In this document: positions 1-6,636 of the stretch, piece by piece
How the letters are laid out: each line of letters begins with the position of its first letter
How positions within the stretch are numbered: position 1 is the stretch's first letter
Assembly: GCF_022170825.1 (NCBI RefSeq)
Contig: NZ_CP081878.1
Location: 770,001 to 834,000, forward strand
Origin: Exiguobacterium acetylicum
GTDB lineage: Bacteria; Bacillota; Bacilli; Exiguobacteriales; Exiguobacteriaceae
Length of the DNA: 64,000 nt
Direction of reading: 5' to 3'
Made by a program: the position numbers and the translations under genes
The notes under the pieces: generated by a model
What the model saw: the letters and a program-made list of their open reading frames with translations, nothing else
What the model was told of the DNA's origin: nothing
Database searches by the model: none

Positions 1-26
1 AAAACGTTTCCAAAAAGTGTTACACT

Positions 27-66
27 ATCCATACGGTCGCTTTTGACTACGTATGGATTTTTTTTA
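27..66 (+). terminator. Intrinsic terminator of an upstream gene outside the window
   Basis: Perfect 9-bp stem ATCCATACG (27-35) / CGTATGGAT (50-58) followed by an uninterrupted T run. It ends transcription entering from the left edge and isolates lcfB. Bases 1-26 hold no recognisable gene. Confidence 0.8.
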
Positions 67-71
67 CGTAA

Positions 72-89
72 AAAATGAATAGTCATTCA
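72..89. promoter_or_regulatory. FadR-type operator upstream of lcfB
   Basis: The 18-mer reads AAAATGAATAGTCATTCA. It matches 16 of 18 positions of the Bacillus FadR (YsiA) consensus TGAATGAMTANTCATTCA, as I recall it. It lies just before the SD of the acyl-CoA ligase. A second copy precedes the enoyl-CoA hydratase (29470-29487), which supports a fatty-acid degradation regulon. FadR itself is not in the window. Confidence 0.7.
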
Positions 90-110
90 TTCGAAAGGGG
101 AATTTTGCTC

Positions 111-1658
111 ATGCTTGGATTGATTCAATCCGTTGAGGAAACAGCTCGAACACATCCGGACTCAACGGCGTATGTGTTTGAGGACACGCAAGTCAGCTAT
201 CGTGAGTTCGTCGAGAAGTTTCACCGGGCAGCCGGCGCGCTCGAAGCGAACGGAATTCGAAAAGGCGATCATGTCGCGCTAATTTTAGGGAATAGCCCAG
301 CATTCCTAGTGGCATATTACGCGATCATGAAACAAGGAGCTATTGCGATTCCAATCAACCCTACATACACGCCAGATGAAATCGGGTATATCCTGATGAA
401 TGGTGATGTAAAAGGGATTTTAGGAATTGCGCCACTCGTCGAAGCAGCAAAAGATCGTCTTGTTCATTTACCAAACCTTAAGATCGTCGTATCAGTTCCT
501 TACGCAGGTCAGGAAGGACCAAATGAGACGCATCAACAAGTGACGTTCATTACACTTGATCGTTGGCTCGAAATCGAGCATCCATTGACAGAAGTAACAA
601 ATGAACTGGACGACATCGCCGTCATTCTCTATACGAGTGGAACGACGGGGAAACCAAAAGGCGCGATGTTGTCGCATCGAAACCTGACATCAAATGCGCG
701 TTCAATCGGAGATTATCTACATGTATCGAGTAGCGATCGAACACTTGCTGTGTTACCGATGTTCCATGTCTTTTGTTTGACGGTCGTCGTTAATGCTTCA
801 CTTGCACATGGGGCATCGATCATCATTGCGTCTCGTTTCTCACCACAAGAGACGTTCGAGTTAGCGAAAAAAGAACATGTCACAATTTTTGCAGGCGTGC
901 CGACGATGTATAATTTCTTGCTGCAAACCGTAAAAGCTCATCCGGAATATGCGACTTACTTTGAGTCGACGCGTTTGTTCGTCTCAGGGGGAGCAAGTCT
1001 TCCGGTTCCGCTTCTTGAAGCATTCGACCGGACATTCCAGTGTCATATCCTTGAAGGATACGGTCTGTCGGAAGCGTCACCTGTTACTTGCTTTAACCCG
1101 GTCAATGGTGTCCAGAAGCCAGGCTCGATCGGAACGTCGATCGTTGATGTCGAAAATAAAGTCGTCGACGAACTCGGACAAGAATTACCGGATGGTCAGG
1201 TCGGAGAATTGATCGTTCGTGGTCCGAACGTCATGACGGGTTATTACAAGATGCCTGAAGAATCGCAAGCGACGCTACGCGATGGCTGGTTGTATACGGG
1301 TGATTTAGCACGTCGAGATGAGGATGGCTATTTTTATATCGTAGATCGGAAAAAAGATATGATCATCGTTGGTGGTTATAACGTCTACCCACGTGAAGTC
1401 GAAGAAGTGCTCTATCAGCATCCGAACGTCATCGAAGCAGCGGTCATCGGCATACCGGACGAAGAGATGGGAGAGGCCGTCAAAGCGTTCGTCGTCGCTC
1501 GTGAGACGATGACGGAAGAGGAGGCACAGACGTTCTGTGCCACATCACTTGCCAAGTATAAATGTCCGACACAGATTGAGTTCATCGAACAATTACCTCG
1601 TAATACGACGGGTAAGATTTTACGCACCGTGTTGAAAAAGCAACCGACGAATTCATAA
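111..1658 (+). CDS. lcfB: Long-chain fatty-acid-CoA ligase, LcfB type
   Basis: ATP-dependent activation of fatty acids to acyl-CoA through an acyl-adenylate, the entry step of beta-oxidation. ANL superfamily. Visible motifs are the P-loop-like YTSGTTGKPKGAM (about residue 177), the acceptor-binding stretch LEGYGLSEASPVTCFNP, the GWLYTGDLARRDEDGYF signature, and the C-terminal lysine in PRNTTGKILR. Segments such as FHVFCLTV and DRKKDMIIVGGYNVYPREVEEVL resemble B. subtilis LcfB closely, and 515 aa fits LcfB (about 513). The ATG at 111 follows AAAGGGGA at good spacing; an in-frame ATG at 75 lies inside the FadR operator and has no SD. Probably induced by long-chain acyl-CoA through FadR. Confidence 0.93.
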   Translation: MLGLIQSVEETARTHPDSTAYVFEDTQVSYREFVEKFHRAAGALEANGIRKGDHVALILGNSPAFLVAYYAIMKQGAIAIPINPTYTPDEIGYILMNGDVKGILGIAPLVEAAKDRLVHLPNLKIVVSVPYAGQEGPNETHQQVTFITLDRWLEIEHPLTEVTNELDDIAVILYTSGTTGKPKGAMLSHRNLTSNARSIGDYLHVSSSDRTLAVLPMFHVFCLTVVVNASLAHGASIIIASRFSPQETFELAKKEHVTIFAGVPTMYNFLLQTVKAHPEYATYFESTRLFVSGGASLPVPLLEAFDRTFQCHILEGYGLSEASPVTCFNPVNGVQKPGSIGTSIVDVENKVVDELGQELPDGQVGELIVRGPNVMTGYYKMPEESQATLRDGWLYTGDLARRDEDGYFYIVDRKKDMIIVGGYNVYPREVEEVLYQHPNVIEAAVIGIPDEEMGEAVKAFVVARETMTEEEAQTFCATSLAKYKCPTQIEFIEQLPRNTTGKILRTVLKKQPTNS

Positions 1659-1664
1659 GTGTCT

Positions 1665-1695
1665 AAAGAACTTCAGGTTTCTGAAGTTCTTTTTC
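1665..1695 (+). terminator. Terminator after lcfB
   Basis: Perfect stem AAAGAACTTCAG (1665-1676) / CTGAAGTTCTTT (1681-1692) with a 4-nt loop and T-rich tail. It separates lcfB from mgsA. Confidence 0.8.
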
Positions 1696-1724
1696 TGTGC
1701 ATAGACAAGAAGGAGGAGATGCAG

Positions 1725-2159
1725 ATGAACATCGCTTTGATTGCGCATGATGAAAAAAAAGATGAGATGATGGGCTTTACTCGAGCTTATGCAGAGTTTT
1801 TCAAGAAAAATACATTGTATGCGACGGGAACGACCGGACAACGAATCATGGAAGCAACAGATCTGCATGTCCATCGCTGTAAATCAGGTCCACTTGGCGG
1901 CGATCAGGAAATCGGAGCACTTGTAGCACAAGGAAAGATCGATATCGTGATTTTTTTACGTGATCCGCTGACAGCGCAACCCCATGAACCGGATGTCTCG
2001 GCGTTGATTCGGTTATGCGATGTGTATGACCTACCGCTCGCAACGAATGTCGGGACAGCTGAAATTTTAATTAATGGGCTCGAACAAGGACAATTCGATT
2101 GGAAGGAAATTATTCGAAAACGTCATGAACTGGAACAAAAAAAGTTTTTAGACGATTAA
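1725..2159 (+). CDS. mgsA: Methylglyoxal synthase
   Basis: Converts dihydroxyacetone phosphate to methylglyoxal and phosphate, a bypass that relieves sugar-phosphate build-up. The 144-aa protein has the family pattern: [12 protein letters not shown] start, the GTTG loop, the [10 protein letters not shown] phosphate-binding segment, and the [14 protein letters not shown] segment. Length agrees with the family (about 137-150 aa). I chose ATG 1725 because AGGAGG (1711-1716) lies 8 nt upstream; the ATG at 1719 is too close to that SD. Cytosolic. It is a single-gene unit after the lcfB terminator; an inverted repeat follows at 2165. Confidence 0.95.
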   Translation: MNIALIAHDEKKDEMMGFTRAYAEFFKKNTLYATGTTGQRIMEATDLHVHRCKSGPLGGDQEIGALVAQGKIDIVIFLRDPLTAQPHEPDVSALIRLCDVYDLPLATNVGTAEILINGLEQGQFDWKEIIRKRHELEQKKFLDD

Positions 2160-2164
2160 TTTTG

Positions 2165-2179
2165 TGAGAACGCTTCTCA
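2165..2179. promoter_or_regulatory. Short inverted repeat after mgsA (weak terminator or Fur-like half-matching box)
   Basis: TGAGAA-CGC-TTCTCA, a 6-bp dyad followed by TTTTCGTTT. It could be a weak terminator of mgsA. It also loosely resembles a 7-1-7 Fur box, about 35 bases before the better box at 2214. I cannot decide between these. Confidence 0.35.
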
Positions 2180-2213
2180 TTTTCGTTTGAGCATGCTATA
2201 GTCAGTTTGAGGA

Positions 2214-2228
2214 TGATACTGATTATCA
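2214..2228. promoter_or_regulatory. Fur box candidate
   Basis: TGATACTGATTATCA matches the Gram-positive 7-1-7 Fur box TGATAATNATTATCA at 13 of 14 defined positions. It lies about 28 bases before the small membrane-protein gene at 2256 and close to promoter-like sequences (TTGAGC at 2187, TATAGT at 2197). Binding would be expected to repress the small gene when iron is plentiful. The Fur assignment rests on sequence match only. Confidence 0.6.
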
Positions 2229-2255
2229 ATTGCGATGGAAAAGGTGGCGAAGAAA

Positions 2256-2411
2256 ATGGAGATTCTATTAATGACGGGTGTAACGGTATTGTTAGGAGGC
2301 GGCGTTGGATTTTTGACGCACGTCGTAAAAATGGAACGGCGTCAACAGGCAACACCTGTGACTTCAAAGAACGAGCAAGTAGCGTATCCAGCGCTCCGTC
2401 TCGTCAAATAA
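2256..2411 (+). CDS. Small membrane protein of unknown function, possibly iron-regulated
   Basis: 51 aa, starting MEILLMTGVTVLLGGGVGFL, then a charged, polar tail ending RLVK. The first 24 residues form one hydrophobic, glycine-rich segment, so a membrane protein with a cytoplasmic tail is likely. AAGGTGG (2241-2247) precedes the ATG by 8 nt, and a strong terminator follows at 2431, so it is a self-contained unit. A Fur-like box lies upstream. I do not recognise a family, and it does not resemble the B. subtilis Fur-regulated small proteins FbpA-C as I know them. Confidence 0.65.
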   Translation: MEILLMTGVTVLLGGGVGFLTHVVKMERRQQATPVTSKNEQVAYPALRLVK

Positions 2412-2430
2412 TAGAAAATTTATGACTTCG

Positions 2431-2464
2431 CCTTTCTTTTCTTTTGAAAAGAAAGGTTTTTTTT
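2431..2464 (+). terminator. Terminator after the small gene
   Basis: Perfect 11-bp stem CCTTTCTTTTC / GAAAAGAAAGG with TTTT loop and eight T residues. Confidence 0.9.
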
Positions 2465-2546
2465 AAATTATTATCCACTCTCCCATAATTTTGCGGAATT
2501 CCTTTGATACACTGAAACAAAGCACATTAGTCGAGGAGTGAGAGCC

Positions 2547-3209
2547 ATGCATACAATCTATTTGGTTGATGATGAAGTGAACTTGAATCGTGTACTCGTG
2601 AAGTACTTGGAGCAAGAAGGATGGCAAGTTAAATCGTTTACGTCTGGTGAGGCAGCAGCCTCTGCCATCGTAGAGAAGCCGGATTTATGGATTTTAGATA
2701 TCATGCTACCGGATATGGATGGTTTTCAATTGATTAAACGAATCAAAGCGCATGATGAAACGACACCTGTCATTTTCATCTCGGCTCGTGATGAAGATAT
2801 CGATAAGATTATCGGTCTCGAAATGGGTTCAGACGATTATATCGCGAAGCCTTTTCTTCCCCGTGAACTCGTCATTCGTGTCAAAAAAATCTTGGCACGT
2901 ACGTATGCGACACCGAAAAGTGGTGTCATTCAATACGGGGATTATATGATTTACCCTGAGAAACGCATCATCGAGGAAAATGGTCAAGAAATCGATCTAA
3001 CATCGAAAGAGTACGATTTGTTGATTTTATTTGCGACACAGATCGGAACGCCGATGTCTCGCGAGCAGATTCTCGTCAGTGTCTGGGGTGACGATTATTT
3101 TGGTTCGGACCGCGTCGTCGATGATCTTGTCCGTCGTGTCCGCAAAAAATTATCGAAACTGGAACTCGAAACGATTTACGGCATCGGCTATCGCCTGGTG
3201 TCTGCATGA
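2547..3209 (+). CDS. cssR: Response regulator CssR (secretion stress)
   Basis: OmpR-family DNA-binding regulator of 220 aa: receiver domain with acidic pocket D8/D9 and phospho-acceptor D51 (LWILDIMLPD), K in IAKPF, then a C-terminal winged helix ending YGIGYRLVS. Resemblance to B. subtilis CssR is high across both domains (TIYLVDDE start, WILDIMLPD, DDYIAKPFLPRELVIRV, DDYFGSDRVVDDLVRRVRKK). In Bacillus, CssRS senses misfolded secreted protein and induces the quality proteases HtrA/HtrB. The ATG at 2547 has GAGGAG 8 nt upstream; a GTG at 2538 sits in the SD itself. It overlaps the kinase start by 4 bases, so the pair is translationally coupled. Confidence 0.9.
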   Translation: MHTIYLVDDEVNLNRVLVKYLEQEGWQVKSFTSGEAAASAIVEKPDLWILDIMLPDMDGFQLIKRIKAHDETTPVIFISARDEDIDKIIGLEMGSDDYIAKPFLPRELVIRVKKILARTYATPKSGVIQYGDYMIYPEKRIIEENGQEIDLTSKEYDLLILFATQIGTPMSREQILVSVWGDDYFGSDRVVDDLVRRVRKKLSKLELETIYGIGYRLVSA

Positions 3210-4588
3210 AAAATCGCAGTCTCGGATTTCAGATTTGGGCGATGTTTCTGCTCGTCATCGTCACATTATCTGCAGTCATTCTCCTTGTCATCCGCTCATC
3301 GATCGGAAATTTCATCGATGAACAAGTCTATGCGACGCTCGAGAATAGTGAGGTCTTCTTCTCGAAGGATGCCTCTGTCATCGAGATGCTACAAGATAAC
3401 CCGATTGAATTCGATCGTCGGAAACAAGAATCCCGTTCCGTTAATATTCTTCTCCTTTCAAAAAACGGAAAACTGTATTACGGTGGGGCACCACAACAAC
3501 TGATCAATCAGATGTATCGTGACGCGATTGATCAAAAAACGATCACGGCGAAATATACGACACGTCTTGATAAAGAAGATGTCTATTATAGTATTCGTAA
3601 AATGGAAGAAAGCGGCGAAACCTACTATCGTGTCTCTTACGTCTGGGACGCGTATCGACAAGAACTGATTACACAACTGTTTTCAAAAATCGGCTTCGTC
3701 GTCATCATTGGTAGTATTTTTACGTTATTCATTGCCTTCTGGTTAGCGCGTCGTCTGACGCATCCGCTCGTCGAAATCGAGAGAGCAGTCGGAAAAATCG
3801 CGGCTCAAAAGTGGGATACACCACTACCGCTCGATCGTGGGGATGAGATTGGTCGACTGGCACGATCCGTCGATGCGATGCGGATGGATCTTGAAAAACA
3901 AGATAAGGCCCAAAAATCATTACTTCAAAACATTTCGCACGATTTAAAGACACCAATCATGGTCATCCGAAGTTATGCTCAGTCCATCTCAGACGGTATT
4001 TATCCTGACGGTGATTTAACCGGATCCGTATCAGTCATCGATGAGGAGGCGGAACGATTAGAGAAAAAAGTCGCGGCACTTCTTTACGTCACGAAGCTCG
4101 ACTATTTTGAACTCGATCGTTCGACGTGGGACAACGTCGATATTGATCGAATGATCCATCTGTTGCAAAATCGATTTTCTGGAACGAGGTCACTCGAATG
4201 GCATGTCAGTGGAGAAGCTGGGATCGTTCTTGGGGAAGGCGAACAATTACGTGTTGCGCTTGAAAATGTCATGGATAATGCGATTCGTTATGCCGAAACA
4301 CGGATTGATATCCGATTGTCTGGAACAGCAGATCACGTTCACATCGAAATTGAAAATGATGGTCCGCCGCTTGATGCCTCTTCACCACTGTTCCATCAAT
4401 TTTCACGGGGCAAGGAAGGGAAGTTTGGGCTCGGTCTCTATATCGTCAAACGGATCGTCGAACGTCATGACGGAACGGTAGCGATTGAGAATCGGTCTGC
4501 GGGAAATGGAGTCGGGAAAGTTTGTGTGATTTTTAATTTCCCGCGTCATTTCATTGATCAAGAGGAAAAAAAGACGGAAGAATTTTAA
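3206..4588 (+). CDS. cssS: Sensor histidine kinase CssS
   Basis: 460-aa membrane kinase. TM1 at about residues 8-30, an extracellular sensor domain of about 125 aa, TM2 at about 157-177, HAMP, HisKA with H245 in LQNISHDLKTPIMVIR, and an HATPase domain with the N box (NVMDNAIRYAE) and a glycine box (FGLGLYIVKRIVERH). The stretch around the histidine and the DGIYPDGDL segment match B. subtilis CssS closely, as does the FQIW start. The ATG overlaps the cssR stop. It should phosphorylate CssR on secretion or heat stress; the substantial secretome here (tethered amylase, lipoproteins) gives it a context. Confidence 0.9.
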   Translation: MKNRSLGFQIWAMFLLVIVTLSAVILLVIRSSIGNFIDEQVYATLENSEVFFSKDASVIEMLQDNPIEFDRRKQESRSVNILLLSKNGKLYYGGAPQQLINQMYRDAIDQKTITAKYTTRLDKEDVYYSIRKMEESGETYYRVSYVWDAYRQELITQLFSKIGFVVIIGSIFTLFIAFWLARRLTHPLVEIERAVGKIAAQKWDTPLPLDRGDEIGRLARSVDAMRMDLEKQDKAQKSLLQNISHDLKTPIMVIRSYAQSISDGIYPDGDLTGSVSVIDEEAERLEKKVAALLYVTKLDYFELDRSTWDNVDIDRMIHLLQNRFSGTRSLEWHVSGEAGIVLGEGEQLRVALENVMDNAIRYAETRIDIRLSGTADHVHIEIENDGPPLDASSPLFHQFSRGKEGKFGLGLYIVKRIVERHDGTVAIENRSAGNGVGKVCVIFNFPRHFIDQEEKKTEEF

Positions 4589-4616
4589 AAACGGGATCTT
4601 AGGATCTCGTTTTTTT
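4588..4616 (+). terminator. Terminator of cssRS
   Basis: Stem AACGGGATC / GATCTCGTT (one G-U pair) with TTAG loop and seven T residues. Confidence 0.8.
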
Positions 4617-4663
4617 CATTAGGAAATAATGGAGAGCACCATGCAGAATAAACTTCAATTTGA

Positions 4664-4669
4664 TATAAC
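4664..4669 (+). promoter_or_regulatory. Extended -10 candidate for comK
   Basis: TATAAC preceded by TGA (TGN extended -10). No good -35 is visible. It is placed about 35 bases before the comK start. A second TATAAT at 4673 is too close to the SD to serve. Confidence 0.35.
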
Positions 4670-4698
4670 GAATATAATTCAGGAAGGGAGTGAAGGAT

Positions 4699-5172
4699 AT
4701 GTCTTACCCGATCACGGAAGAAACGTTAGCCTTGATCCCGCAATATGGTCAGTACGGTGAGCCACAGACACTTGTCATCAAGGAGCATTCTGAAAGTATT
4801 TTAGAGGGACATCCAATTAAGTTGATCGAAGAGTCCTGCTTGTATTTTGGGTCGTCGATGCGTGGAAGAATCGAAGCAGCACGGCATATTCTTGGTCCGA
4901 ATCGAAAAACACCTGTTTTAGTAGATTGGCAGGCGCAAACGATTTTCTTTCCGACGACGGCAAAAGAAAAAGCGGAGTGCATTTGGATTAATTTTAAACA
5001 GATGAAGACTGTTCAGAAGAAATCCGGTAAAGTACAGGTGGAATTCCAGACTGGTCAATGCATTGACACGGATGCCTCTGCGTACAGCATCGAACGACAA
5101 CGCATTAAAACACTCGAGTTGGCGTATGAAATGCAACGTCGTTTTCAGGTACCTGAGTTTAAGAATCGATGA
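4699..5172 (+). CDS. comK: Competence transcription factor ComK
   Basis: Master activator of DNA-uptake genes. The 157-aa protein carries the ComK core: a CLYFGSSMRGR motif (compare CRFFGSSYAGR in B. subtilis), then PVLVD...IFFPT and ECIWINF. It is about 35 residues shorter than the B. subtilis protein, mainly at the C-terminus, where ComK is bound by MecA, so turnover may differ. Late competence genes comEA and comEC are at 54.2-57 kb. GGGAG (4686-4690) precedes the ATG by 8 nt; a GTG at 4690 overlaps that SD. A short reading frame with its own SD (4641-4760) overlaps the start in another frame. Confidence 0.85.
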   Translation: MSYPITEETLALIPQYGQYGEPQTLVIKEHSESILEGHPIKLIEESCLYFGSSMRGRIEAARHILGPNRKTPVLVDWQAQTIFFPTTAKEKAECIWINFKQMKTVQKKSGKVQVEFQTGQCIDTDASAYSIERQRIKTLELAYEMQRRFQVPEFKNR

Positions 5173-5235
5173 AAAGTGGAAACACATAACAGGAATCTTA
5201 CTTACGTAAGGAGAAACAGTAGAGAGAGAAATCAT

Positions 5236-5272
5236 AGGGAGGTGAAGCGGTAACTTTTACCGCGACACGATG
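5236..5272 (+). promoter_or_regulatory. SD and start codon separated by a perfect hairpin
   Basis: SD AGGGAGGTG (5236-5244), hairpin GCGGTAA-CTT-TTACCGC (5247-5263), start ATG 5270. Linear spacing is about 25 nt, too long. If the hairpin folds out, 8 nt remain, the usual optimum. No other in-frame start lies between the in-frame stop at 5243 and 5270. Confidence 0.6.
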
Positions 5273-5677
5273 AATGAATCATACGAATGGTTAAATCGCC
5301 GGAAATTACAGCCTGGATTTGGTGCGACTGGAGGCAGACGCTTTATCAGTTCCCGCATCGTGCGTCCGGAAAATACACCGGGTAAACGAATTAAAGGAAT
5401 TAAGCGAGCGCGACAACTGGTCGTTGATGATGCTGGCAATCGTCGTTGGGTCACGAAACGGATCGTCGTGACAGATGCTGCGAAACACGTCACGATGAAT
5501 CGTCGGACATCAATCGCTTTGAAAGAGACGAATAAGTCGCGTCTCGAACAAGTCAAACAAAAACTCGCATCGAATAAAAAAGTCTTATTCCCAATCTTGG
5601 CAGCAACAGGGATCGCTGTTGCTGGTGGTGTGTTGGCTTACGTCCTTCGTCGCAAGAAAAAGCAATCCGAGCAATAA
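5270..5677 (+). CDS. Unknown basic protein with a C-terminal membrane anchor
   Basis: 135 aa, no family recognised. Residues 1-100 are strongly basic and polar with a glycine-rich QPGFGATGGRR stretch near residue 16. One hydrophobic segment at about residues 104-126 (VLFPILAATGIAVAGGVLAY) is followed by RRKKKQSEQ, so the protein is probably tail-anchored with both ends cytoplasmic-like. It is the last gene before a terminator and follows comK by 97 bases. The start is the only one available in frame, and its SD is bridged by a hairpin (5247-5263). Charge suggests nucleic acid or phospholipid contact, which is only a guess. Confidence 0.7.
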   Translation: MNESYEWLNRRKLQPGFGATGGRRFISSRIVRPENTPGKRIKGIKRARQLVVDDAGNRRWVTKRIVVTDAAKHVTMNRRTSIALKETNKSRLEQVKQKLASNKKVLFPILAATGIAVAGGVLAYVLRRKKKQSEQ

Positions 5678-5715
5678 AAAAGAAGCCGTTCTCCCTTAGG
5701 AGTGCGGCTTCTTCT
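5678..5715 (-). terminator. Terminator shared by convergent genes
   Basis: AGAAGCCG (5681-5688) / CGGCTTCT (5705-5712) with an inner CTCC/GGAG helix. The minus-strand product ends in a run of T, so it mainly serves the gene at 5721; it may also stop the plus gene. Confidence 0.7.
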
Positions 5716-5720
5716 ATGCA

Positions 5721-6062
5721 TTAAAGGAATCGTTTTCGTAAAGAAGTCGAGAGTGCTTTTTCTGCGATTTCTTCTAGTTCCGTCAAGTTCGTCGGATCAA
5801 AGCTATCATTATAGAAACGACCTACGAAGTCTACACGATCGTAATCAAGTTCCTTGAAGATCAGATGTTTGTGATCGTCATAAAAAACGACACGATAGTA
5901 ATCAGATCCACGTTCAAGTGTGACGAGACCTTTGATATGGTCTAACTTTTTTTGTTCCTCCGTTTGTTCTTCTTCGAGTGTATCGTCCTGGTTCGTCGAT
6001 GCTTCTGCTTGCTCGATCGCATTCTTTACGAGTTCCGGTCGTTGTTCTTGTTCTTCCGTCAT
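5721..6062 (-). CDS. Unknown acidic cytoplasmic protein
   Basis: 113 aa, family not recognised. Residues 1-40 are glutamate/glutamine rich and probably disordered or coiled; residues 42-113 look like a small alpha/beta domain with alternating hydrophobics (YYRVVFYDDHKHLIFKELDY). No signal peptide or membrane segment. GGAGGCG lies 7 nt before the ATG. It is 60 bases downstream of the truncated haemoglobin gene on the same strand, with no terminator seen between, so they probably share a transcript. Confidence 0.7.
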   Translation of the reverse strand: MTEEQEQRPELVKNAIEQAEASTNQDDTLEEEQTEEQKKLDHIKGLVTLERGSDYYRVVFYDDHKHLIFKELDYDRVDFVGRFYNDSFDPTNLTELEEIAEKALSTSLRKRFL

Positions 6063-6122
6063 GTTTTATCGCCTCCATTTATTATTTTACATGGAATTGG
6101 ACAGATGAGAAAGGAAAATCCC

Positions 6123-6500
6123 TCAATCCATCTGGTGTGCTTCACAAACGCGCAACACATTCATCGCGCCAATCCGTAGTCGCTCCATGAGTTGTCCTCG
6201 TGCCTCTTCATTTGGAATCGCCTCGACGGAAGCGACTTCCATCAGTTCTAACCAGCGAATGGCGTGCTCTTCATGAATCGGTAATAGACGATGAATCATT
6301 GCTAAACTCGTTGGTTCTTGATTCGGATTGCGGGGACCACCCGTCAACTGGGTCAAAAAAGAGAGTTGTGCTTGTTCGACACGGTGTCGATCATCAGGGA
6401 ACAACGGACGCAACAATGAATCGTGGTAGACTTGATGATAGAACGAATGAATCAAGGATGCGAGGACTTGCTCGCCTCCAAGCGTTTCATAGAGTGACAT
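6123..6500 (-). CDS. Truncated haemoglobin (2-on-2 globin), YjbI-like
   Basis: 125-aa haem protein for O2/NO binding and detoxification. It has the group II features: SLYETLGGEQVLASLIHSFY start, a PLFP segment, the FLTQLTGGP motif, and MIHRLLPI containing the likely proximal histidine. It resembles B. subtilis YjbI, although there yjbI sits by spx/yjbH and not by addAB. The SD before the ATG is weak, so the start is less certain than for other genes. A TGC-TATAAT promoter lies just upstream on the minus strand. Confidence 0.85.
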   Translation of the reverse strand: MSLYETLGGEQVLASLIHSFYHQVYHDSLLRPLFPDDRHRVEQAQLSFLTQLTGGPRNPNQEPTSLAMIHRLLPIHEEHAIRWLELMEVASVEAIPNEEARGQLMERLRIGAMNVLRVCEAHQMD

Positions 6501-6534
6501 GAATCATCGCCAACTTTACATAAGATTTGTCCTG

Positions 6535-6543
6535 ATTATAGCA
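6535..6543 (-). promoter_or_regulatory. Extended -10 promoter of the globin gene
   Basis: On the minus strand TGC-TATAAT, a consensus -10 with TGN extension, about 35 bases before the globin ATG. No strong -35. Confidence 0.6.
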
Positions 6544-6636
6544 AATGTAGATGGAAAAGACATTCATCGAAAACAGTACATTTGTTCCTGTTTGTGCGAT
6601 ACTAGATGTAGATAAAACGAAGAGGAGGTTTTCTTG

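Noticed and set aside
1719-1724. Alternative mgsA start at ATG 1719
   Set aside because: Only two bases from AGGAGG; 1725 has the normal 8-nt spacing.
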